DNA from: Papio anubis
Lineage: Eukaryota; Chordata; Mammalia; Primates; Cercopithecidae
Length of the DNA: 64,000 bases
Direction of reading: 5' to 3'
Assembly: GCF_008728515.1 (NCBI RefSeq)
Contig: NC_044986.1
Location: 51,820,855-51,884,854 of the forward strand
The position numbers and the translations under genes are program-made. Shown here in pieces: positions 26,510-36,936 of the stretch. The first letter of the stretch is position 1. Each line of letters begins with the position of its first letter. A model generated the notes under the pieces. It did not search any database. It saw only the letters and a list, made by a program, of their open reading frames with translations, and was not told where the DNA came from.

Positions 26510-27470
26510 TTTGTCAAGTGCCTATTATGCTTCAGGCATTGTGCTAGTCATTGGGGATATAAAAATGTGCAGGTACATAAATAACTTTATGAACAATTAA
26601 GGGATATAAGAAAAGAAAAAAATGAAAAAGTTGTGTGCTGAGTATTAGTATACTGTAAGTACAGAGGACAGATAACACAGACTTGTGGTTAAAGTAGTAT
26701 TCTCATGGAAGATGTTGTCAAAGCTTAACACATAAAGAAACCTAAGAATCATTCACACTTGGGGTATTTGAAGAAGATTCAGCAGGAAAAAAAATGACCT
26801 AGAGGCAACAATAAACATGATACCCTTTCTGAAAGTGAATGTTTTTCATTGTGATTTCATTTTGGATAGGGCATGGAAAGCAGAGACTGACAGAAATGAG
26901 GCTTGAAGCAGCTATAACATTCTAAAGGATCAGGTCAGTCATATGCAGAATTCTGGATATTGTAATGAGGGCAGTGAGAGACAATAAAATGGTTTTAAGT
27001 TGAGGAGCAATATAATCTGACTGAAGTTTTAAAAGTGCACACTGTCTGCAATGTGAAGAATTGATTAGAGGAAAGTAATATTGGAGACAGGTAGAAGATC
27101 AGGTAAGAACACTATTGTGATAATCCAAGAAAACAATAATGAGGGACTGAGTTATGTTTTTTTGCAAAATGTAGGAAATAAGTGAAGATGACTTTCAAAG
27201 ATTTCCATATGTGGGCATTAAAATTACCATAATTATAGGAATGAATGAGATATGAGAGATTGATAAAAATGAATTGCAAGCTTCTGACTTAAATAACTTC
27301 AATGAGTAAAAATGAGTTCATAAGAAAGAGGGCAGCCTGTTGAATAAGGTATTGAGTTCGATTCTCAGAATGGTAGCTTGAGGGGAATATTTAGTTAGAT
27401 AAACTAGTACAGCTATCTGATAGGTTACTGGAGAATCAGGTGTGAATATAGGCAAAAGGTCTAGGTGGGA
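26510..27470 (+). repeat. Ancient interspersed repeat (copy A), family not assigned
   Basis: Opens with 'gtgcctattatgcttcaggc', 'attgtgctagtcattgggga'. It continues through 'tgtaatgagggcagtgagag', 'gaggagcaatataatctgac', 'attgtgataatccaagaaaa' and 'ggttactggagaatcaggtg'. This is the familiar order of a very old, long mammalian repeat. A second, shorter copy lies at about 40590-41110. All frames are broken. Confidence 0.5.
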
Positions 27471-28600
27471 TTTTATTGCAAGCTAATATATAGGAATGGT
27501 CAAGAATGAAGAAAAGAAGTCAGAGGAAAAAGATAAGAACTGTATAAAAAGAAAATACATTCTGAGGAACAATGAAAGCTGTATTATTAATGTTATACAG
27601 CTTCCAGAGTAAGACTAGATAAAATAAGCTGTAAGAGAAAGATTACCACTTTAAAAGGAAATCATAAAAAATAAAGAAAAGTGTCCCCAAAAAGTAAATG
27701 TCAAAATGAATATAAATCTAGACTTTAAATAGAAATCATTTAACCAACTAATTTTAGCAGAGTAATAATATACTTTAAAATATAAATAAATAAGTTCAAT
27801 TGTTACCATTGGCATAATGTTGTAAACTAAATGTTTTTTAAGACTGGGTATTGATCTTGCAAGAGTTCTTATAAAAATGGCCATGACCCATTCTCTGGGT
27901 ATTATCTGTGTGTGTTTATGATTTACAATTTAATTATTTGAAATTGTCAGCTTCCAATATGTATTAACATTAAAAGGTACAGTTCAAATTGTATATATGG
28001 GCTGAGCATGTTTCTTACAAAAATTAAATTGTTGTTACAGGTATAAATGATTGTTATAATATCAAAGCCTGTGGTTCAGGAATATAGAATTCCTCTTCTA
28101 TAAATGTAAGTACAAAACATCATTTCAGAAATTAAGTTAATAACATAATCATGGGCCATAATAATAATTATCTTATGATATTCATAATTTTTAATAATTT
28201 AAACAAAATAAATACATAAATAACATAATATAAGCTTTCTGATATTGTGTAAATTGAACATTCTTAGAATTAACTTAAGATATTAAAATAAGAAACATCA
28301 ATCTTTAAATTTAATTTTTATACTTATGCAAGGAGACTTCTAATTGGAACAAAATTATAAACAGGATGTATTATTTAAATTACTTGAAATGCTCACATGA
28401 AAACACTGAAAATAGGCAAGCAACAGCAAGAAAACAATAGAATACAGACTATCCTCAAAAATTTTAAAAAATACACGGCAACAGATATTTCTACAAAGTG
28501 TAGAATATGAATGATTTTAGCTATGTAGTCACCAATGTAGGTTCACATTGAGTTCATCTTCTCTGTTGAAAATAAGAGAGAATTAAAGAGAGCTATGATG
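27471..28600. other. AT-rich DNA, unclassified
   Basis: No gene is seen. The right part is A-rich and may belong to the following LINE. Confidence 0.4.
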
Positions 28601-28619
28601 TTATAATAACTTAACAAGT

Positions 28620-30680
28620 CACTAAAAACACCTACACAACTGAGGTTCTGCATTCTGAAGGGAATACTAGACATACACATAAAAGCATGAATGAAAGAGA
28701 GCAAACATTAGGTATGAGAAAACCAAAAAAGAGGAAGATTTGGAAACTGAATTGTTAGAGCTTAGGTAATATTTTGAAATTAATGGAAAAACTTGTTTCA
28801 GAACTGAAAACCAACTTATAAAAAATGAATTAATTTCATCGTGAAACGAATAATAAGAAAAACTGAGGCTAAAGAGAGAATATGGAGGGAAAATGAAAAC
28901 AATCAAATCAAAGTTTAATAAAATAATAAAGATCTAAAACTTATATACAATATAAGATACAAAAACGTATGTTTAATTGGAATTTAAATAAAACCAAATA
29001 AAGCAGAACAAACTCTGAAATATACAGTTCTAGAAAACTTCCTTAAAGCACACACATACATATTGAAATTACACAACGGTGAATTAGAAAAACTAATCAA
29101 GAATAGAAGTCACTGATAAATAGTCTAGTAAAATTGCTCAAAATTTAAACAAAGAAGGAAGAAAAAAGAGGCGGCATTCAGGTGAAAATATATAGCATTT
29201 AAAAGAAAACAAAACGCAGACTAACATCAGACATATCGACAATTCCTAATCGCAGACAATGAAACAAATACACTCAAGAAAATATAATGTGAGACACAGA
29301 TTAATATCTAGTTAAACAGAATTACAGGAATAAAGTTCACAGACAAATGATTTTAAACATGCAGCAATTAAGGGTGTACTATTTCCATGAGCACTTTCTC
29401 GGAAGTCTAAGTAATGAGCTCATGTAAACAGTAAATGATAGGAGAAGCTTTGATGTAATGTCTGGGGTGGATAAGTATATATTTAAATAGAAATGTTAAT
29501 GATGGGAATAAAAAGGTCAATTTGTTTTACAGATGATATGTACTCTAAAATAAAAATTAAAAGGATTTAAAAATGAGGAAAGAAAAATATATAAAATTAT
29601 AATAAGTTTGCTAACAGCTTCCTTCATGTAAAGAGAAATAAATACAGGTATCACTCTATAATATTTGGAAAGTGAGGATGGGTAGCAGATGTTTCTTTAT
29701 AGAAAGAAACAAATGGTATCATAAAAGAGGAAACTACTTTCCTAAATATAACAAAGAAGAAGAAAAACTAATGAAATCATACCTTGATAACTTGAATACA
29801 TATATATGTGCTTTACATCTATATATATACCTCATATACATGCACATAAGCATAAAACCACATCACATCATTGACTCCACATATAACTTTCATACAAATT
29901 TAAAAGCTTAACTTACTAACTTATAGTATTTTAGGTTGATTAATGAAGTGAAATCTATTCTGTATAATAGTGGTACATCTGAAACTACAACTAGAAAGGT
30001 TACAAAGAAAAGACATACAAGGTTACAACAGGAGAATGCAAATGCGGTCAATATTTTCATATACCAAACAAGGTAGACTCAAGCCAAAAGAACCTGTGAA
30101 AATGAGGAATATTTTATAAGGCAAAAAGTGACTTTCATATGAAACATTTAACAGTTATTAATAATTATATACCTCACCAGGGATTTTCATAAAGCAAAAA
30201 TTTGAGTAGATTCAAGTAGACAGACAAATATTAAATTATATAAAACTTCTTATCTCTCTCAGTCCAAGTCATAGACAATCATAACATTTAGTCAGTACGT
30301 ATATAGAACTTACGAAGAAAAGTTAATGAAACTGTTCTTATATATCAAACTCCAGATCTAACAATAGAAAATAGACCTCTTCTCAAATGCATATATGAAA
30401 TATTCTAAAAAATTTAGTAAATATTCAATTATAAAGAAAATCTTTTTTTGCAAATACTGTATTTATGAAAATAGAATTCTCTGACTATAGGGCAATAAAT
30501 TCCATTTTGATTAAAAAATCAAAATGCTTGTACTTGGAATTCAAAAACTCTTATACATGGAACGTCAAAGAAAAATACCAGTTCAAAACAAAGCAAAGCA
30601 AAACCAAACAAAAAAAATCCAATTATTAGTTACATTTTAGTCAAAGGAGAAATGAAAATATTTTATAACTTTTAGAAAAT
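28620..30680 (+). mobile_element. Old L1M/HAL1-like LINE remnant
   Basis: A-rich sense strand with weak but ordered L1 signals. The end of an ORF1-like region shows 'catcagacatatcgacaatt' near 29226 and 'gagcactttctcggaagtct' near 29389. Later there is ORF2-like text: 'tagacaatcataacatttag' near 30272, then 'cttctcaaatgcatatatga' and 'aatattctaaaaaa' near 30378. Divergence is very high and frames are destroyed. HAL1 (half-L1) is an alternative for the left part. Confidence 0.45.
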
Positions 30681-31251
30681 AACCATTATTTGAGGATGAA
30701 ATCACATATTGATATGACTAGTTTAAAGCAATGTCTCAACAAAATTCCCAGGACTTACAGTAATGAAAGCTATGTGAATGTAGTCTCTCTTTTTCTCTCA
30801 AAATATTTTATTGTACTGTCTTCACCATTCTTCTTCTCAATCTGTCAATCTGGTCACCAAGAGGACTACTGAGTGACTCGTGGGCAGGTAGCATGGGCAG
30901 CGTGGATATGCTGGGCAAAAGGATGATTCACTAAGTGACTAAGGGGCAGGAGCGAGACAGTGAGCTTTCTGATGAACAGCCTGCAATTTAAACCTTATGA
31001 ACTGTTGGCTGGGCACCGTGACTCACGCCTCTAATCCCAGTACTTTGGGAGGCTACAGCAGGTGAATCACTTTAGGTCAGGAGTTCGAGACCAGCTTGGC
31101 CAATATGGTGAAGTCCTGTCTCTACTAAAAACACAAAAATTATCCGGGCGTGGTGGCTCACCCCTATAATCCCAGCTACTCTAGAGGCTGAAACAGGATA
31201 ATCGCTTTAACCCAGGAAGCAGAATTGCAGTGAGCCCAGATCGAGCCACTG

Positions 31252-32369
31252 TGAGAGGTGACAACGTGCTAGCAACCTTTGCTTTCCGCACCTCCTTGGT
31301 CTCGACGTCCACTCTGGCCACGCTTGAGGAGCCCTTCAGCCTGCCATGGCACTGTGGGAGCCCCTCTCTGGGCTGGCCAAGGCCGGAGCCACCTCCCTCT
31401 GCTTGCGGGGAGGTGTGGAGGGAAAAGCATGGGTGGCAACCAGGACTGCAGTGCCACAGTCACGGGCCAGCACGAGTTCCGGTGGGCGCCAGTTTGGAGG
31501 GCCTCACACATGCAGCAGCAGGCCAGCCCAGGGCAGTGAGGGGCTTAACACCTGGGCCAGCAGCTGCGGAGGTTGCATCAGGTCCCCCAGCACTGCCTGG
31601 AAGCATGCACCGCACTCAAACTCTGGCGGAGCCTCAGCCGCCTCTCCGCCGGGCAGAGCTTGGGACCTGCAACCAGTCATGTCCGAACCCCTCCCTCCAC
31701 GGTGGGCTCCAGCGTGGCCCGAACCTTCCCGGGCACCGCCCCCTGCTCCCTGACACCCGGTCACATTGACTACTCAAGGGCTGAGGAGTGCAGACACGGC
31801 TAAGGACTGGGGCAGCTCCACCTGCAGCCCCTGAGTAGGACCCACTAGGTGAAGCCAGCTGGGCTCCTGAGTCAAGTGGGGACTTGGAGAACCTTTATGT
31901 CTAGCTAGAGATTGTAAATGCACCAGTCAGCACTCTGTCCAAATGGACCAATCACTTCTCTGTAAAACGGACCAATCAGCTCTCTGTAAAATGGACCAAT
32001 CAGCAGGATGTGGGTCTGGTCAGATAAGGGAATAAATACAGGCTGCCCCAGCCGACAGTGGCAACCTGGTGGGGTCCTCTTGTCAAGTGGGGAAGGTTTG
32101 TTCTTTTGCCGTTTACAGTAAATCTTATTGCTGATCACACTTTATGTTCACACCGGCTTTAAGAGCTGTAACACTCAACCACAGAGGTCTGCAGCTTCCC
32201 TCCTGACAGCGAGCCCAGGAACCCACCAGAAGGAAGAAACTCCAGACACATCTGAACGTCTGAAGGAGCAAACTCCGCACACACCATCTTTAAGAACTGT
32301 AACATTAAGCGCGAGGGTCCAGGGCTTCATTTTTGAAGTCAGACCAAGGACCCACCAGTTCCGGACAGA
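31252..32369 (+). mobile_element. LTR12-family (HERV9) solo LTR
   Basis: An 1118-bp block begins TGAGAGGTGACA, contains 'cttgaggagcccttcagcct' and 'gggctggccaaggccggagc', and ends in '...ccagttccggacaga'. ACTG flanks it exactly at 31248-31251 and 32370-32373, and Alu text reads through. This is the 4-bp duplication of a gammaretrovirus-like insertion. No internal region is present. The U3 part has three CCAAT boxes (31948, 31972, 31996; 24-bp spacing). A TATA-like AATAAATA at 32031 is followed by the family's conserved 'ggctgccccagccgacagtg'. LTR12 copies are known promoters in other loci; activity here is unproven. A decayed polyadenylation signal (AGTAAA) is near 32117. The 179-codon open stretch over 31230-31769 is GC-rich LTR sequence, not a gene. 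Confidence 0.93.
31940..32060 (+). promoter_or_regulatory. LTR12 core promoter region (predicted)
   Basis: Three copies of a GACCAATCA-type box lie 24 bp apart (GGACCAATCAC, GGACCAATCAGC twice). About 31 bp after the last one is AATAAATA at 32031-32038. This matches the arrangement through which LTR12 elements bind NF-Y and start transcription. A start site would be expected at about 32058-32065, transcribing rightward. Prediction from family knowledge. Confidence 0.5.
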
Positions 32370-32524
32370 ACTGCACTCCAGCCTGAGTCTCGCAGCGAGA
32401 CTCCGTTTCAAAATAAACAAATAAATAAATCATGAATTGTTTACTTTTGGAATTTTCCAGGTAATGTTTACTAACCGTGGTTGATCAGGTGCAAAGTAGC
32501 CGTGAATAATGGGGGCTGTGGTAC

Positions 32525-33050
32525 ACAAAAATTACCATGATAGTGTTCTACTCAGTACAAACGAAAAACAAAATAACACAATTCAATTTACATGTAGTTT
32601 TATTTAGGAAGTTTAAAAATAATTGTGACTAGAATTAAATACTGTAGATTACTATTAGTAATTATTTCTGATGTGACAGATGTGTTGTTATATACTTAAT
32701 CACTTTCTCTTCCTAGACGTACAAGAAGATATTTCTCAGCTTTTTTTGCAGTTATACTGAGTCTATGTACTGGACTCTAGACAGGATGTGGGATGAAAGC
32801 AGTGACATTTCCAGTACTAGTCCTCCTAAAAATTCTAATACAAACTTCCAGTGATGACCTTGGAGACCCTAGGTTCCAGATTGAGAAGTTGAAAGATAGA
32901 CAAGGACTACATAGCCTACATCAAGTTTTGGGTGAGTGAGAAATAAATATTGATTATGCTAAGACATTGATTAATGTATGTTAGAAGTAGGATAATGAGA
33001 GCGAGTATTTCCTAGTGTATATATTATTATATTCCATGTTGTAACAAACC
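32525..33050. other. AT-rich unique DNA
   Basis: No gene is recognised. 32715-32940 is less AT-rich and may be an old unclassified repeat. Confidence 0.4.
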
Positions 33051-33054
33051 CCCA

Positions 33055-33455
33055 AACCACAGTAACTTTGTTCCACCATACAGTGTACTTTTTATAGTGG
33101 TTAACAAAGCAAAACATGTAACTTGAGATCTACCCATTTAACAAAATTTTAAAGCTACAGTACCACATTATTAGCTGTAAGCACTGTTTTACAACATATC
33201 TCTAGAACTATCTTATCCTGCGTGAGTGAAATTTTATACCTATTGAACAGCAAATCCCTATTTCCCTCTCTTCCCAGTCCCTGGCAACCAGTGTTCTCCT
33301 TTCTGCTTCTGTGAACTTGACTACGTTAGATATCTCATAGAAAATTTAGTATATGCATATAACAGTATACTAGTCAGTCATAAAAGGAGGAAACCTGTCA
33401 CATGCAACAACATGCATGAATCTCGAGGATGCTATGCTAAGTGGAATAAGTCAGT
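33055..33455. mobile_element. L1 3' fragment with inverted 5' part
   Basis: 33055-33338 is antisense L1 3' region: 'gagatctacccatttaacaa', 'atctctagaactatcttatc', 'ggcaaccagtgttctccttt' and 'gactacgttagatatctcat'. From about 33340 the strand switches. 'gtcagtcataaaaggaggaa', 'gcaacaacatgcatgaatct' and 'atgctaagtggaataagtca' are sense L1 text from the adjacent upstream part of the same L1 3' region. This head-to-head switch is what twin-primed reverse transcription leaves. Confidence 0.65.
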
Positions 33456-34135
33456 GCATTTTTAAAAAACTTTCTGTTGGATCTCTGTAGTTGAAAGTCC
33501 CCAAAAGTACACCTAAAAGTTATTTGTTTCCATTTATATGTATATTCATCCTATATTTGTTATTTTATCTATTCTTTGAAACACATTTATTTTTCACTAA
33601 ATTGTACAGATTCTGCCTCTAACATTACTTATCACTGTTGAATGTTTCTTTCCTCTGCGTTTCAATCCTTACCATTTTTGTTGAGCCTCTAATCTTCTGT
33701 TGTCTGAGCTTGTGCAAAAGCTTTGTTCCCAGTTTCTCTCTTTGCAAATGCATCACCTGTAACTGAGACCACACTGATTACTATGGAAAGCAAATCAACT
33801 TGTATCACCTATTCATTTCATGAGTTTATTTGACTCCCAAGTTTTCACAGTATATTTTAAAAATCTTTGTAATTTATTCTCAGTCCACTTTTGTGCTTTC
33901 ATCTCAATACCAAGTTTAAATGTCACTTTCTTTGAAGTATTTTCTCATTAACAAAAATAATTATTTTCTTTCTTTCTAGCTGCATATAAACTATAGCTTT
34001 ACCATAGAGTTTGTAATATTGTTGTAATTATTTTTCTTTTTGCCAGTTTATTGAATGAAAACAATGAAAGTGCCTTATTTATCATTTTAGTTACAGTGTA
34101 GGCAATGTATCTTAAGCACCTTAGGTATTAAAAAG
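33456..34135. other. AT-rich unique DNA
   Basis: No gene or confident repeat is recognised. Confidence 0.45.
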
Positions 34136-34137
34136 TG

Positions 34138-34240
34138 TGTGCTGTTTACCTATATAACAAACGTGCACATCCTGCACATGTACCCTGGAACTTAAAAGTT
34201 GATGAAAAATAAAATGATCTTATGGCAAATAAAAAAAAAG
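34138..34240 (+). mobile_element. Short L1 3' end with A-rich tail
   Basis: Contains 'cctatataacaaacgtgcac', 'atcctgcacatgtaccctgg' and 'aacttaaaagttgatgaaaa', then A-rich sequence. This is the last ~80 bp of a primate-age L1, strongly 5'-truncated. Confidence 0.75.
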
Positions 34241-34845
34241 TGTGTTTTAAACTAATTATTGAATTCTTCATTCACTCTAGAAGTTTCCTTTTTATTTTGA
34301 AATAAATTCAAGGGTGTTCTAGTGTTTTACCACCAGCCCCATTAATAAATTTTGTGTTACAGTGTGTCATATTAGTTATTTGCTTTGACTAAGTGAATAT
34401 GTTACAGAATTCTTATTCGTTGAGTTAAATTTAATTTATAGTTTGTGCCTATGACAATGTCTTATTAAAACATACATAATGTAAAAGAAAAAACCTAGGT
34501 TTGTACTTTCTTGACCAAGAAAATCTAAAACATGCATTTATAAGCATAAGTAGAACTATTTTTATTTGAAAAAATAAAATTGTATATATCTTACAAGTAG
34601 TGAAACAAGTTTAATTCATTCTTATCTGCCATACTGTCCCCCTCACAATTTATTACTCGTAAGCCATTTACATCGTTTGCTTCCCTGTAATTTCGCTGCT
34701 TGACAACATATAATAACAACTATAATAAAGTGAAGTTTTAAATTTTATTTTGTTTCCATACTAAGGTATATTAAATTCTGCCTTCCATGTTCTGTGGAAT
34801 CTCATGCCAAAGGCGTTTTTGAGGAACTGGATCATGACTGCTAAA
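34241..34845. other. AT-rich unique DNA
   Basis: No gene is seen. The 60 bp just left of the GAPDH homology (34785-34845) match neither the last GAPDH codons nor its 3'UTR that I can recognise. Confidence 0.4.
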
Positions 34846-34847
34846 GC

Positions 34848-35896
<1,049 letters not shown>

Positions 35897-36295
35897 CTGA
35901 AATTGTTCTTAATGATTACAAGTACAAAGCAAAATGCCTTAAATGATTGTAAAAGCTTTCTTGAATTATTCAACAGTTCATTTCACCTAGGGGGCAGTGA
36001 TGAGCTAGGGGGAAAAAATGACCACATTGGTAGTGCAGATTGCCACTCTCACTCTTGCAAATAATTTTAATTGCTCTCCTAAATTGTCTGTCTTGGAAAA
36101 AAAATTTGAGTTGAATAAATTTCCAAATATTTATGTTTCTCTAGCAACCCACTCACAGCAATTCCAAATTGATTATATGTTGACATTCACTAAAATATTA
36201 AAGGAAAATTTAACATTTAAAATTTGGAAGTTTGATATTTTTTATATCTGATGTGATGTTGGCCTTCAATTTTTCACAACTGCTTAAACTAACTG
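35897..36295. other. AT-rich spacer
   Basis: No gene or confident repeat is recognised between the GAPDH pseudogene and the Tigger-type element. Confidence 0.45.
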
Positions 36296-36936
36296 CAGTT
36301 GATTCTCATTATTCACAGATTCCATATTTGTAAATTCCCCTATGAGCTAAAATTTATTTGTAATCCTCCAATTAATACTTGAGGCACTTTTGCCATCATT
36401 TGTGAACATTCACAGAGCAGCCAAATTTTTTATTTGCCTGATATTAAACAGCTAAGGTAGAGCAAGGTGACTTTCTGTCTTCTTGTTTCAATTCTCATAT
36501 CCTAATCAGTGACCTTTCTGAGATCTCTTTGTGCAGTGTTCTTTGCACTATTTGCTTTTTACTAGTGACTTTATGCTTTCAAATGCTTTGCCCCCTCAGC
36601 CTAGTGCTGAAGTGCTTTCTAGTATTCCTGAGTGCAAGAAGACTGTGATCTGCTATATGGAGAAATCAGGTGTATTAGACGAGCTGTGTGCAGGCACAAA
36701 TAATAGTGCTACTGGCTGTGAGTTCAATGTTAATGAATCAACAATAATTATTAAATAAGGTGTCTTTAACTGAAGTACACATAAAACAAGGTTATGTGTT
36801 GATTGGTTGATGAAAATGGGTAGCCAGAGTGCACTGGACACTAACCCTGTATTTCCCATAGGGGCTTAGTATTCTCTAAGTCAGTATTTTTGGTGAATTT
36901 ATAGAACATAACTACTATGAATAGTGAAATTCACAT
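36296..36936 (+). mobile_element. Tigger-type (pogo superfamily) non-autonomous DNA transposon
   Basis: Starts 'cagttgattctcattattca' and ends 'aactactatgaatagtgaaa', imperfect inverted termini of the TcMar-Tigger kind, about 640 bp apart. The middle keeps the first part of a transposase frame: residues SAEVLSS...KKTV...GREFNVNEST-like (here CEFNVNEST) at about 36601-36755. This is the N-terminal helix-turn-helix DNA-binding part related to CENP-B. The frame then stops at TAA (36756-36758) and the DDE catalytic part is absent. 'cctgtatttcccataggggc' leads into the 3' end. Subfamily (MER44/Tigger7-like) not certain. Confidence 0.7.

Larger units (their letters stand above)
31007..32431 (+). 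mobile_element. Alu SINE split by a solo LTR12
   Basis: The left part, 31007-31251, runs from 'ggctgggcaccgtgactc' to 'gatcgagccactg'. The right part, 32370-32431, resumes at 'actgcactccagcctgagtc' and ends in an (AAATA)n-type tail. The Alu's own target duplication is ATGAACTGTT (30997-31006) and ATGAATTGTT (32432-32441), with one difference. Apart from the inserted LTR the copy is near full length. Confidence 0.93.
30780..32524 (+). mobile_element. Tigger-type DNA transposon end, split by an Alu
   Basis: The left part (to 30996) has 'attttattgtactgt', 'gactaaggggcaggagcgag' and 'gcaatttaaaccttatgaac'. The right part (32432-32524) has 'atgaattgtttacttttgga', 'attttccaggtaatgttta', 'ctaaccgtggttgatc' and a 'gggggctgtggtac' end. 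This is the 3' end order of a TcMar-Tigger element. It is the outermost layer of a three-level nest. Confidence 0.6.

Noticed and set aside
31230..31769. A 179-codon open frame, the longest in the window, with other overlapping frames
   Set aside because: It lies in the GC-rich U3 part of a solo LTR12. Several frames on both strands are open there, as expected from low stop frequency in GC-rich DNA, and there is no coding signature.
36531..36758. A 75-residue frame with a helix-turn-helix-like pattern as a possible small gene
   Set aside because: It is the decayed start of a Tigger transposase within a non-autonomous element. Key positions have changed and no catalytic part follows.
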